Source: Jeongeupia sp. HS-3 (GTDB lineage: Bacteria > Pseudomonadota > Gammaproteobacteria > Burkholderiales > Chitinibacteraceae). Taken from it: a stretch of DNA of 64,000 nucleotides. The notes under the pieces are model-generated. The model searched no databases and was not told the DNA's origin. It saw only the letters and a program-made list of their open reading frames with translations. Below are positions 31,221-39,224 of the stretch, piece by piece. The stretch covers positions 2,728,001 through 2,792,000 of the forward strand of contig NZ_AP024094.1 of assembly GCF_015140455.1 (NCBI RefSeq). Reading direction: 5' to 3'. Position 1 is the stretch's first letter; each line of letters opens with the position of its first letter. Both the position numbers and the translations under genes were made by a program.

Positions 31221-31888
31221 CTCGCACGCATCCAACGTCATCAGGGCCCGGCATATGCTGGGCCCTTTTTTGCGCCAGATATGGTCTTGGCATTGCAGCG
31301 GTGATTTCGCTTGCCGTGCATATTTTGCTGCTGCAGCAGCTTGAAACTGCCGAGCCAAAGCAACAGCCTGCGCCCGGTTCGTCATTGCAAGTCCGCTTGG
31401 CAGCGGCGGCTACGGTTGCAGACGAATCCAGTGCAACCGTACCGGTGGTAGCTCAAGCCCCGGAAACGGTCGCTACCACGCCTGCTACCGTTGATGATTT
31501 GCCTGCCGAACCAGCCCAGGAGACTGCGCCACTGGCTTTGGCGCCGGTTGATCCACGCAATGCGTATTTCCGCAGAAGCCAGTTAACGGTTGGGCCGAGT
31601 AGTGAAACAACAATCATCGTTTCCTATCCGGACGTCAAAGAAAACGACGAGGCTAAACACAGTGCGATTCTGTGGATTTATATCAATGAATACGGTTTAG
31701 TTGATGATATTGAAGTGGATGCCACCAATTTACCGACAGCGTTTCGTGATACAGCGATTGAAGCATTTCGCCAGGCACGTTTTCGTCCCGGCGAAAAAGA
31801 GGGTCACGCGGTCAAATCACGCTTAAAAATAGAAGTCAATTTTGATCGTACAAATATCGATCCAACTCTGTTAAACAACAATCAATAA
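31217..31888 (+). CDS. TonB-C-like membrane protein coupled to pilY1
   Basis: A 223 aa protein with one N-terminal membrane helix (LGIAAVISLAVHILLLQQL), an Ala/Pro/Glu-rich linker and a C-terminal domain of TonB type (SAILWIYINEYGLVDDIEVD, FRDTAIEAFRQARFRPGEKEG, ending RLKIEVNFDRTN). The linker is too short for a periplasm-spanning TonB. No ATG exists in frame; the TTG at 31217 overlaps the pilY1 stop (ATTGA), and GTG codons before the helix are alternatives. A strong hairpin lies inside its first codons. Confidence 0.65.
   Translation: MTRTHPTSSGPGICWALFCARYGLGIAAVISLAVHILLLQQLETAEPKQQPAPGSSLQVRLAAAATVADESSATVPVVAQAPETVATTPATVDDLPAEPAQETAPLALAPVDPRNAYFRRSQLTVGPSSETTIIVSYPDVKENDEAKHSAILWIYINEYGLVDDIEVDATNLPTAFRDTAIEAFRQARFRPGEKEGHAVKSRLKIEVNFDRTNIDPTLLNNNQ
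31243..31271 (+). terminator. Strong terminator hairpin after pilY1, within the next reading frame
   Basis: A 22-nt inverted repeat AGGGCCCGGCAT/ATGCTGGGCCCT followed by six T residues begins 23 nt after the pilY1 stop. It has every mark of a Rho-independent terminator, yet falls within codons 9-18 of the TonB-C-like gene if that gene starts at TTG 31217. Confidence 0.85.
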
Positions 31889-32002
31889 AACGAATATTAA
31901 ACATAAATCAGCACAAAATATAAGCACTTGAATTTAAACGAGTTTTTACAAAACCAGCTATGGAAAATCGCTTTTTACAGCAATGCATTTCAACTTCAAT
32001 TC

Positions 32003-32497
32003 TTAAGATTTAGCCAGCGCTGATTTAATCAGGTTTTCAAGTTCATCCATGTTCGGAATACCAATATATTGCTTGATAATTTGTCCATTTTTATCCAGTA
32101 AAAAACTGGTTGGCGTTAAAGTAACATCACCAAATTTCTTCGCGATTTCGCCACTTTTATCATGGGTAACGATAAAGGGTAATGCCATCTTGTTCCGATA
32201 ATTTTCAATGTATTCCGGATTATCATAACTCATGGCAACAGACAACGTTTTATAACCTTGGTCTGTGTATTTTTTCTGAATTTTTATCAATTCAGGCATT
32301 TCCTGCATACAGCCGCTACAACTGGTTGCCCAAAAATTAACCAAAACAACATGGCCTTGCATAGCGCTTAGTGCGATTTGCTGGCCATTTGTCGTTGTAA
32401 AACTGACATCGGGTGCAGTTTTTTTGCCAAAAACAAAGTAAGCAGTCGCCAGAATAATGACCGCCGCTGTCAGCATTCCCAGATAACGTAATTTCAT
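32003..32497 (-). CDS. TlpA/ResA-type thiol-disulfide oxidoreductase
   Basis: A 164 aa membrane-anchored thioredoxin-fold protein. An N-terminal helix (MLTAAVIILATAYFVFG) leads to a periplasmic domain with active site WATSCSGCMQEMPEL (CxxC as CSGC) and the cis-Pro region LTPTSFLLDKNG. Such proteins reduce or oxidise thiols, for example in cytochrome c maturation. The gene is noticeably more AT-rich than its neighbours and stands alone, suggesting transfer or its place in an AT-rich island. Start ATG at 32497 follows GATGGA. Confidence 0.85.
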   Translation of the reverse strand: MKLRYLGMLTAAVIILATAYFVFGKKTAPDVSFTTTNGQQIALSAMQGHVVLVNFWATSCSGCMQEMPELIKIQKKYTDQGYKTLSVAMSYDNPEYIENYRNKMALPFIVTHDKSGEIAKKFGDVTLTPTSFLLDKNGQIIKQYIGIPNMDELENLIKSALAKS

Positions 32498-32594
32498 CCG
32501 ATTTCCATCACAACACATTCGTGGTTCACCCGAGTGTACTGCAGCCCCTGCAGTGCTGCATCAGCTCTTCCTTTATCTAAATAGAAGACTATAT

Positions 32595-32632
32595 AAGAAC
32601 AGATAATAAGGGCGGCTGGTTCCTGTGGATAA
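32595..32632 (+). repeat. Origin-like module copy 1: AAGAACAGATAATAAGG-N11-CTGTGGATAA
   Basis: A 17 nt AT-rich element (32595-32611), an 11 nt GC-rich spacer and a consensus DnaA box with leading C. The same layout is repeated at 33774-33811 with identical spacing. It resembles the E. coli oriC edge, TTATTAGG followed by a short spacer and CTGTGGATAA. Confidence 0.7.
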
Positions 32633-32817
32633 CTCGATTTTCTCTGTATTATCAGGTGCTTGTCTATCTTCTATCTCTTCGGATAAACCCACATGACCAC
32701 TGTGGGGAAGTGGTGGATCGTTTCATCCTGTCGTGGATAGCATGGCTTGTACACAGTGGAACCTCTATTTGCTCACAAGCCAAGTTATTGATTTCATTAC
32801 TGCTTTGTGGACAAGCG

Positions 32818-32823
32818 TATAAT
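32818..32823 (+). promoter_or_regulatory. Probable -10 element of rbgA
   Basis: An exact TATAAT lies 28 nt before the rbgA start. No good -35 is seen. A DnaA-box-like TGTGGACAA occupies the spacer (32806-32814), so DnaA could repress this promoter. Confidence 0.5.
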
Positions 32824-32851
32824 CCGCGGCTTTTGAGCTTGAGGAGGGGTC

Positions 32852-33781
32852 ATGGCGATCCAGTGGTTTCCAGGACATATGAACTCGGCGCGCAAGCAGG
32901 TTGCCGAAACCATGGCCAAGGTCGACGTGGTGATCGAGGTCGTCGATGCGCGCATGCCGTTCTCCAGCAGCAACCCGATGATCGAGCAGTTGCGCCGGCA
33001 CCGGAACCGTCCGGCGCTGACGATCCTGAACAAGGCCGATCTGGCGGATCCCAAGCTGAACAAGGTCTGGCTGGACTGGTTCAACGCCCAGCCAAATCGT
33101 GCGGCGATGTTGCTCGGTATCGACAACAAGGCGTCCGAAGCCAAACAGATCCCGCAACGCTGTTTGAAATTGGCACCACACCGTACCGGCGAAGTCAAAC
33201 CGCTGCGGGCAATGATTCTGGGCATTCCCAACGTCGGCAAATCGACGCTGGTCAATTTATTGATGAGCAGAAAGATCGCCAACGTCGCCGATACGCCGGG
33301 GGTGACCAAGAGTCAGCAGCGGGTCGAGCTTAGCGGCGGCATGATCCTGTACGACACGCCAGGCCTGATGTGGCCGAAGATCGAACACGATACCTGGGGC
33401 TATCGGCTGGCGATGGGTGGATCGGTAGGCCGTAATGCTTACAACGAAGAAGATGTCGCCTGGTTTGCACTGGAAACCTTGCGTCAGCGTTATCCGGATT
33501 ACCTGCAGGCGCGTTACAAGTTGAAATCGCTCGAAGGTGGGGTCGAAGAGCTGCTTGAACGTATAGGTCGTCTGCGTGGGGCGGTGGTGGCTGGAAATCG
33601 CGTTGATACGCAAAAGACAGCTGAACTGCTGCTGACCGAATTTCGCAGTGCAACCATTGGGCGGATGACGCTGGAAACGCCCGATGACATGCTCGACGAG
33701 CAGGCCGAGGTGCTTGAAATTCAAAGGCTTGAAGCGGAAAAGGCTTTAACTGATTCAGTTGATAAGAGAATACAAGAATAG
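32852..33781 (+). CDS. rbgA: Ribosome biogenesis GTPase, YlqF/RbgA type
   Basis: A 309 aa circularly permuted GTPase that helps late assembly of the 50S subunit. Motif order is G4 (LNKADLAD, about residue 60) before G1 (LGIPNVGKSTLVN, about 123), then G3 (YDTPGLMWP), the permuted order that defines YlqF/RbgA. The N-terminal WFPGHMNSARKQV is diagnostic. GAGGAGG precedes the start. The end of the gene contains part of origin-like module 2. Both flanks contain DnaA boxes. Confidence 0.93.
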   Translation: MAIQWFPGHMNSARKQVAETMAKVDVVIEVVDARMPFSSSNPMIEQLRRHRNRPALTILNKADLADPKLNKVWLDWFNAQPNRAAMLLGIDNKASEAKQIPQRCLKLAPHRTGEVKPLRAMILGIPNVGKSTLVNLLMSRKIANVADTPGVTKSQQRVELSGGMILYDTPGLMWPKIEHDTWGYRLAMGGSVGRNAYNEEDVAWFALETLRQRYPDYLQARYKLKSLEGGVEELLERIGRLRGAVVAGNRVDTQKTAELLLTEFRSATIGRMTLETPDDMLDEQAEVLEIQRLEAEKALTDSVDKRIQE

Positions 33782-33811
33782 ATAATAAGGATTGCCCCTT
33801 TCTGTGGGTAA
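33774..33811 (+). repeat. Origin-like module copy 2: AAGAATAGATAATAAGG-N11-CTGTGGGTAA
   Basis: Sixteen of the 17 AT-rich bases match copy 1 and the 11 nt spacer length is identical; the DnaA box has one mismatch. It begins within the last codons and stop of rbgA. It is followed by a T-rich tract (33815-33830). Confidence 0.7.
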
Positions 33812-33926
33812 GTCATTTTTATTGTTTTGTTTCAATGGTTTAGCTTACTTTTAATGTGCCATTGAACCTGCCATGCTGCTTGTGGAGGATTTGGTGATGG
33901 TTCTCTGCGTTTGGCTGGTTTTTCGC

Positions 33927-33935
33927 TTATCCACA
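33927..33935 (+). promoter_or_regulatory. Consensus DnaA box upstream of btuF-like gene
   Basis: TTATCCACA is an exact match, in the opposite orientation to the boxes of the two modules and 39 nt before the btuF-like start. The gap 33782-33973 holds no gene. Confidence 0.7.
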
Positions 33936-33973
33936 AGGGATGATTCAATTTATCAACGGGTCAGGTCATTGAT

Positions 33974-34861
33974 TTGAAACGATTTTCATTTTTTGCTGTG
34001 CATAACTGTGTCGTAGGCTTGGCTTTTCTGGCCCTGGCGTCGGTGGCCATGGCTGCACTTGAGGTCAAAGACGACCGTGGCGAAGCGGTTCGTCTGCCCT
34101 CGGCAGCCAAACGGGTTGTCACACTGGCACCAAGCGCAACCGAACTTGTTGCTGCCATCGCTCCGCATAGCCTTGTCGGGGTCGACAGCGCCAGCGACTA
34201 TCCCGCAGCGGTGGCGGGATTGCCGCGGGTAGGACGTTACGATGGCGCCAACGTCGAAGCGGTGATGGCTTTGCGGCCGGATCTGGTGGTGGCATGGTCC
34301 GGCGATGCCATGGCGCGCAGCTTGGCGTCACTGTCGGCTCAGGGCATCGCGGTGTTCGTCAGCAGGCCTGCCAATCCGGATGAGATCGCCGATAACCTGC
34401 AGCGGCTGGGTGTGTTGCTGGGGCAACCGCACAAAGCGGCGCAGCTGGCGAAGAATCTGCGCCAGCGTTATACCGGGCTGAAACAGCGCTATGCCGGGCG
34501 TCGGCCGGTGAAGGTCTTTCTCGAGATCAGCGCCAATCCCTTGATGACGGTGTCCAACCACGATTTTCTCGGCCGGTCGATCGGCGATTGTGGCGGCGTG
34601 AATGTCTTTGCCGATACGGTGGCGCCCTACCCGCTTGTGAGCGCCGAGGCGGTGCTGGCGCTGGCTCCCGAGCTGGTCATTACCACGTCGTCCAGACCCG
34701 ACTGGCAGCGCTGGTCGCGCTTTCCGGCCATGCCTGCCGTCGCCCGCCAGCAGTTGAAGGTGCTGAGTGACGATAGGCTGTTGCGCCCGGGTCCAAGACT
34801 GGTCGACGGGGTCGAAGCGCTCTGCAGCGTGATCGATGCCGCGCGGCCGGCGGCGAAATGA
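33974..34861 (+). CDS. BtuF-like periplasmic binding protein (cobalamin/siderophore type)
   Basis: A 295 aa class III substrate-binding protein. A signal peptide (FLALASVAMAALEV) precedes the fold, with ATELVAAIAPHSLVGVD in lobe 1, a rigid helix with NLRQRYTGLKQRYAG and DFLGRSIGDCGGVNVFADTV in lobe 2. The pattern resembles BtuF, the vitamin B12 carrier of BtuCD. No permease or ATPase genes adjoin it, and no B12 riboswitch was seen. The start codon is TTG at 33974; a GTG at codon 9 is an alternative. Confidence 0.75.
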   Translation: MKRFSFFAVHNCVVGLAFLALASVAMAALEVKDDRGEAVRLPSAAKRVVTLAPSATELVAAIAPHSLVGVDSASDYPAAVAGLPRVGRYDGANVEAVMALRPDLVVAWSGDAMARSLASLSAQGIAVFVSRPANPDEIADNLQRLGVLLGQPHKAAQLAKNLRQRYTGLKQRYAGRRPVKVFLEISANPLMTVSNHDFLGRSIGDCGGVNVFADTVAPYPLVSAEAVLALAPELVITTSSRPDWQRWSRFPAMPAVARQQLKVLSDDRLLRPGPRLVDGVEALCSVIDAARPAAK

Positions 34862-34899
34862 CTTAGAATCGCAGCTGACCCACTTCGTGCCTATTGCCC

Positions 34900-35100
34900 A
34901 TGGATGCCGAATTCGCCAGTCTTGAGGACAAACTCGGTCAGCTTGTTGGCCTTTGTCAGGCCTTGCGCAGCGAGAATCGCCAGCTGCGACAGCAAGTGCT
35001 TGGCCTGCAGCAGGACAACCAGCAATTGCAGGCCAAAGTGGAAGGCGCGCGTCATCGCGTCGCCGCCATCCTGAATGCATTGCCCGAGGATATGCAATGA
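34900..35100 (+). CDS. ZapB-like small coiled-coil cell-division protein
   Basis: A 66 aa protein that is almost entirely coiled coil (FASLEDKLGQLVGLCQALRS, then QLRQQVLGLQQDNQQLQAKVE). Proteins of this type precede zapA in many proteobacteria and are thought to act like ZapB, linking the FtsZ ring through ZapA. I chose the ATG at 34900 over the TTG two codons earlier. Its stop overlaps the zapA start (ATGA), so the two are translated together. Confidence 0.82.
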   Translation: MDAEFASLEDKLGQLVGLCQALRSENRQLRQQVLGLQQDNQQLQAKVEGARHRVAAILNALPEDMQ

Positions 35101-35402
35101 ATCCGACCCGGCAGCTGGATATTGTCGTCATGGGCCGCGAGTTTCGCGTGGCCTGCCCGGCCGACGAGGAAGAAACGCTGAAACAGGCGGTGACCTTGCT
35201 CGAAGCCAAAATGGTCGAGATCCGCAGCGGCGGCAAGGTGGTCGGGATCGAGAAGATCGCCATCATGGCGGCGCTCAATCTGGCCCATGAATACCTGCAT
35301 GTGGAAGCCGGCGGTTTTGACATCGGCGCCTACCAGCGTAGAATCAAGGCCATGAATTCAACGATCGACGCGGTGCTGCAAGATCAGACAGCTTTGTTCT
35401 AG
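35097..35402 (+). CDS. zapA: Cell division protein ZapA
   Basis: ZapA cross-links FtsZ protofilaments. The 101 aa product has the globular N-terminal domain (LDIVVMGREFRVACPADEEE), the family segment KMVEIRSGGKVVGIEKIAIMAALNLAHEYL and a C-terminal helix that forms the tetramer coiled coil. The genomic order zapA-6S RNA-formyl-THF ligase is widely conserved and found here. Confidence 0.95.
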   Translation: MNPTRQLDIVVMGREFRVACPADEEETLKQAVTLLEAKMVEIRSGGKVVGIEKIAIMAALNLAHEYLHVEAGGFDIGAYQRRIKAMNSTIDAVLQDQTALF

Positions 35403-35461
35403 ATCAAGTCGCACCGGCCGTTGATGGCTACAGTGGTAGTCAAAGACGCAGTCGGTTTTAC

Positions 35462-35667
35462 CCCTCGCTTTCCTGCGGTGTTTGTTTCGGTCCAGATTCT
35501 TTGAACCGATAAGCTGTTACCCGGTTGCCAGCTTTTTAGGCGTACCTGTTGTGAGTGTTCCTTGTGTTTCGGCACAAGTCGGACGCACCTGATGGTACCC
35601 GGCCGGTGGCCCCTTGAACCTGTGGGTTCAAGATGCGGATCGTAAACGGCACTCGCGGGAAGCCCCC
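35462..35667 (+). ncRNA. ssrS: 6S RNA
   Basis: 6S RNA mimics an open promoter and sequesters sigma-70 RNA polymerase in stationary phase. The diagnostic element CCTTGAACCTGTGGGTTCAAG, matching the E. coli 6S 3' hairpin, is at 35612-35632. The 5' segment GCTTTCCTGCGGTG pairs with the 3' segment CACTCGCGGGAAGC, closing a long rod of about 205 nt with an internal bubble. Position between zapA and the 5-formyl-THF ligase gene is the standard one. Ends are approximate. Confidence 0.85.
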
Positions 35668-35680
35668 TTTGTTCCCTGGC

Positions 35681-36292
35681 GTGACTTCAGCTCACCCTTC
35701 CCCCCCTCTCGGCGACAAGCTTCGCTGGCGCAAGGAATTGCGCCAGCGCCGTGCAGGGCTGCATCCGCCGCAGCGCCACGCCGCGGCAAAACAGATCGTT
35801 GCCTGGGCTCGCTCGGCCGGCTTGTTGCGACGCGGCCGACGCCTTGCCGCTTACGTTCCCACTGGTAGTGAATGTTCAAGCTGGCCGCTGATACTGGCCG
35901 CGCAACATCATGGTTGCAGGGTTTATCTCCCCGTCGTGCCGCGACGCGGCCGCAAACTGTCTTTCGTCCGTTTTGACGAACATGCGGTTTGGCAGCTAGG
36001 CGCGTATGGCATTCCAGAACCGCGGCACGTCGAGCATTGCAGCGCACGTGCACTGGATATCGTGTTCGTGCCTTTTGTTGGCATCGATACCGCTTTGCGC
36101 CGGCTCGGCCAGGGCGGCGGTTACTACGACACGACCTTCCACTTTCGTCGCGGCCGCAAGCACTGGCGGCGGCCCTTGTTGGTCGGTATTGGCTTTGACT
36201 GCCAGCGCGTCGACGTACTGCCTGCCGATCGTTGGGATCTCGCGCTAGACCTATTGATCACCGAATCGGGCATCTATCGCAGGCCGGTTTGA
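35681..36292 (+). CDS. 5-formyltetrahydrofolate cyclo-ligase
   Basis: Converts 5-formyl-THF to 5,10-methenyl-THF; the E. coli homologue is YgfA/FAU. The 203 aa frame shows the family features: a basic helix with KELRQRRAGLHPPQRHAAAKQI, YVPTGSECSSWPLIL, and the ATP-loop region VFVPFVGIDTALRRLGQGGGYYDTTF with the Lys/Arg and Gly-rich signature. The frame is open to an ATG at 35633, but that lies within 6S RNA, so I prefer the GTG at 35681; this is uncertain. Confidence 0.9.
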   Translation: MTSAHPSPPLGDKLRWRKELRQRRAGLHPPQRHAAAKQIVAWARSAGLLRRGRRLAAYVPTGSECSSWPLILAAQHHGCRVYLPVVPRRGRKLSFVRFDEHAVWQLGAYGIPEPRHVEHCSARALDIVFVPFVGIDTALRRLGQGGGYYDTTFHFRRGRKHWRRPLLVGIGFDCQRVDVLPADRWDLALDLLITESGIYRRPV

Positions 36293-36507
36293 CCTCGTCA
36301 CCGCCCAGTCGAGGATTGCCAATAAGGTAAAAACCGACTTAGATCAAACATCCTCATCGATTTAAACTCGGCAAGCGCAAAATTTCACACGTTGAAAACG
36401 GACTCGCACTCTAAAATCAGGGGCGAATGACATAATCCGGTGGCATAAATTGCCAGTCGCGATTGCAAAAACAGAATCCGTTGAATATTCAATATGAGGT
36501 TGTCGAT

Positions 36508-39051
36508 ATGGCTGCATCCCAACGCCTAGAACTGTTTGCGCCGCTGAGCGGCCTGCTGGTCCCGATCGAACAAGTACCCGATCCTGTGTTTGCCCAGAAA
36601 ATGGTTGGTGACGGTATCTCGATCGACCCGACCTCGAACGTGCTGCTCTCCCCGGTGGCGGGCAAGATCACCCAGCTACATTCGGCCAAGCATGCGGTCA
36701 CGATCACGACCGAGGAAGGCGTCGAGATCCTGATCCACATCGGCCTCGATACGGTGATGCTCAAGGGCGAAGGATTCACTGCCAAGGTCAAGGAAGGCGA
36801 TGTCGTCACCGCTGGCCAGGCTCTGATCGAATTCGACGGCGATACCGTCAGCCGCAAGGCGCGCAGTCTGTTGACGCAGATGGTTGTTACCAATGGCGAC
36901 CGGGTTGGCAAATTCCTGCCAGCCAGCGGGTTTGTTCGCGCCGGCCAGACCGTGGTACTGACGCTGGAACTGGTCGGCGCGACGGCGGCCGTCGCCGCTG
37001 CGGCGACGAGCGGCGAGGCGCAATCTGAACCGATACGCGTGCCGAATCCGACCGGTCTGCATGCGCGCCCGGCTGCGGTGGTCGCCAATCTGGCCAAAAC
37101 CTTCACTTCGACCATCAAGCTGGTGCGTGGCGACGAAAACGCCAACGCCAAGTCGGTGGTGGCGATCATGGGGCTGGAAGTCCAGTACGGCGACGAAATC
37201 CGCGTCAAGGCTGCCGGTCCGGATGCCGATGCTGCGGTCAAGGCCGTCGCCGGCATGATCATTCAGGGTTCGGGCGAGGAAGTCGGCGGCGTGATTTCGC
37301 CGGCGGCGCAAAAGCATCTGGCCAAGATCAAGCGTGCGGTGGCGCCGGCCAAGCCGAAATCGGGCGATCCGAACGTGCTGCTCGGCGTGTCCGCCTCACC
37401 AGGCTTGGCCGTCGGGCAGATTTTCCAGGTTCGCCAGGAGGCGATCGACGTCGCCGAACAGGGTAGCGATGCCCAGTTCGAGCGCGGCAAACTCGATGCC
37501 GCGCTGAAAGAAGCAAAGCAGCAGCTCGAAGCGCTGAAGAGCGGGATTTCCGATGCCTCGAAGGCGGAAATCTTCGCCGCGCACCAGGAGCTGCTGGAAG
37601 ACCCGGATCTGCTCGATATCGCCATCAACGCCATCAGCAGCGGCAAGAGCGCCGGTTTTGCGTGGAAAACGGCGTTTTCGACCTATGCCGACAAGCTCGC
37701 GGCGCTGAAGAACGAAATCCTCGCCGGCCGTGCCAACGACATCCGCGACGTCGGTCGCCGCGTGCTGCGCATCATTGCCGGGGTCAAGGAAGCCGAACTG
37801 GCGGTGCCGGAAAACGCGATCCTGATCGCCGAAGACCTGACCCCGTCCGATACCGCCAGCCTCGACCGCGAGAAGGTGCTTGGTTTTGCCACCGTTGGCG
37901 GCGGTTCGACCAGCCATGTGGCGATTCTGGCGCGCTCGCTGAATATCCCGGCGATCTGCGGCATCGACGAAGATGCACTGCAACTGGCCAACGGCACTGC
38001 GGTGATTCTCGATGGCAGCAAGGGTTCGCTGCGCAAGAATCCGTCCGAGGCCGAAGTGGCACAGATCCGCGAAGCGCAGCTCAAGCTCGGCAAGCAACGC
38101 GCCGAGGAGCTTGCCGCAGCGCATCAAGCTTCGGTGACGACCGATGGTCATCACATCGAAGTCGTCGCCAATATCGGCGGGCTGGACGAAGCCAAGCAGG
38201 GCGTTGAGCTCGGTGGCGAAGGCGTCGGCCTGCTGCGCAGCGAATTCCTCTACCTCGATCGCGCCGATGCGCCGACCGAGGAAGAGCAAACGCAGATCTA
38301 CACCGATATCGCCAAGGCGCTGGGCACCGAGCGCACCTTCGTCGTGCGTACGCTCGACGTCGGCGGCGACAAGCCGTTGCCTTACCTGCCGCAGCCGGCC
38401 GAAGAAAACCCCTTCCTCGGCATTCGAGGCGTGCGTTTGTGCCTGGCCGAGCCGGAAATGTTCCGCATGCAGATCCGTTCGGTACTGCGCGCCGCGCCGT
38501 TCGCCAAGCTGCACATCATGTTCCCGATGATCGCGACGCTGGACGAGCTGCGTGCCGCCAAGGCCATCGTGGCCGAGGAAAAGGCCGCGCTGAATGTCAG
38601 CGCCGACGTCAAGGTCGGCATCATGGTCGAAGTGCCGTCGACCGCGGTGATGTCCGAGCTGTTTGCCAAGGAAGCCGATTTCTTCTCGATCGGTACCAAC
38701 GACCTGACCCAGTACACGCTGGCGATGGACCGCGGCCATCCGAAACTGGCCAAGCAGGCCGATGCGCTGAACCCGGGCGTGCTGCGTTTGATCGCGATGA
38801 CGGTCAAGGGCGCGCATGCCCAAGGCAAGTGGGTTGGCGTCTGCGGCGGCATCGCGTCCGATCCGCAGGCGGTGCCGCTGTTGATCGGTATCGGTGTCGA
38901 CGAGTTGTCGGTCAGCGTACCGGCGATTCCGGCGATCAAGGCGATGGTGCGCCGGCTGTCGAAGGCCGATTGCCAGAAACTGGCCGCCGAGGTGCTGCAA
39001 CTGGGCACGGCGACCGAGGTGCGCGAGCGCCTGGGCAAGGCCGCCGGCTAA
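36508..39051 (+). CDS. nagF: PTS multiphosphoryl transfer protein EIIA-HPr-EI
   Basis: An 847 aa fusion of three phosphotransferase proteins. The N-terminal EIIA-Glc domain (to about residue 155) has the active His in VEILIHIGLDTVML. The HPr domain (about 170-260) carries its His in PTGLHARPAAV. The EI domain (about 290-847) has the active His in GGGSTSHVAILAR and the PEP-binding C-terminus. It delivers phosphate from PEP to NagE and is paired with that gene as in Pseudomonas nagFE. I chose the ATG at 36508, after GAGG. Confidence 0.93.
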   Translation: MAASQRLELFAPLSGLLVPIEQVPDPVFAQKMVGDGISIDPTSNVLLSPVAGKITQLHSAKHAVTITTEEGVEILIHIGLDTVMLKGEGFTAKVKEGDVVTAGQALIEFDGDTVSRKARSLLTQMVVTNGDRVGKFLPASGFVRAGQTVVLTLELVGATAAVAAAATSGEAQSEPIRVPNPTGLHARPAAVVANLAKTFTSTIKLVRGDENANAKSVVAIMGLEVQYGDEIRVKAAGPDADAAVKAVAGMIIQGSGEEVGGVISPAAQKHLAKIKRAVAPAKPKSGDPNVLLGVSASPGLAVGQIFQVRQEAIDVAEQGSDAQFERGKLDAALKEAKQQLEALKSGISDASKAEIFAAHQELLEDPDLLDIAINAISSGKSAGFAWKTAFSTYADKLAALKNEILAGRANDIRDVGRRVLRIIAGVKEAELAVPENAILIAEDLTPSDTASLDREKVLGFATVGGGSTSHVAILARSLNIPAICGIDEDALQLANGTAVILDGSKGSLRKNPSEAEVAQIREAQLKLGKQRAEELAAAHQASVTTDGHHIEVVANIGGLDEAKQGVELGGEGVGLLRSEFLYLDRADAPTEEEQTQIYTDIAKALGTERTFVVRTLDVGGDKPLPYLPQPAEENPFLGIRGVRLCLAEPEMFRMQIRSVLRAAPFAKLHIMFPMIATLDELRAAKAIVAEEKAALNVSADVKVGIMVEVPSTAVMSELFAKEADFFSIGTNDLTQYTLAMDRGHPKLAKQADALNPGVLRLIAMTVKGAHAQGKWVGVCGGIASDPQAVPLLIGIGVDELSVSVPAIPAIKAMVRRLSKADCQKLAAEVLQLGTATEVRERLGKAAG

Positions 39052-39074
39052 ACCCGAGCTAAATCCAACAGTCA

Positions 39075-39101
39075 CCCGCGCGGCCGCTACACCCGCGCGG
39101 G
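39075..39101 (+). terminator. Hairpin between nagF and nagE
   Basis: Perfect 9 bp stem CCCGCGCGG/CCGCGCGGG with a 9 nt loop, 24 nt after the nagF stop and lacking a T-run. It may reduce nagE transcription or stabilise the nagF mRNA. Confidence 0.5.
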
Positions 39102-39132
39102 CCTGTCGTTCGTTTCTTGCGGACGAAAGAAT

Positions 39133-39151
39133 GGCGCCGTAATACGGCGCC
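39133..39151. promoter_or_regulatory. 19 bp perfect palindrome upstream of nagE
   Basis: GGCGCCGTA-A-TACGGCGCC is a perfect inverted repeat centred 83 nt before the nagE start, followed by an AT-rich tract (TATGTATATAAAAAATAAG). It could be an operator for a GlcNAc repressor or an RNA hairpin. A regulator gene is not in the cluster. Confidence 0.45.
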
Positions 39152-39224
39152 TATGTATATAAAAAATAAGCCGCAGACGATGTTTGTCGGACTTTAGACG
39201 CACTCGCATAGGAGTGAGCAAATC

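Larger units (their letters stand above)
32519..32851. other. AT-rich intergenic region with DnaA boxes (candidate origin arm 1)
   Basis: This 333 nt gap holds no gene. It has one exact DnaA box (32624-32632, TGTGGATAA), a one-mismatch box (32806-32814, TGTGGACAA) and a two-mismatch box (32701-32709, TGTGGGGAA). Preceding the first box is an AT-rich stretch (ACTATATAAGAACAGATAAT) and a GC-rich 11-mer. A TATAAT-type -10 of rbgA (32818-32823) sits beside the second box. Confidence 0.6.

Noticed and set aside
33782-33973. Cobalamin riboswitch before the btuF-like gene
   Set aside because: No B12-box-like element or the expected length of conserved structure was found; the gap is short and carries DnaA boxes instead.
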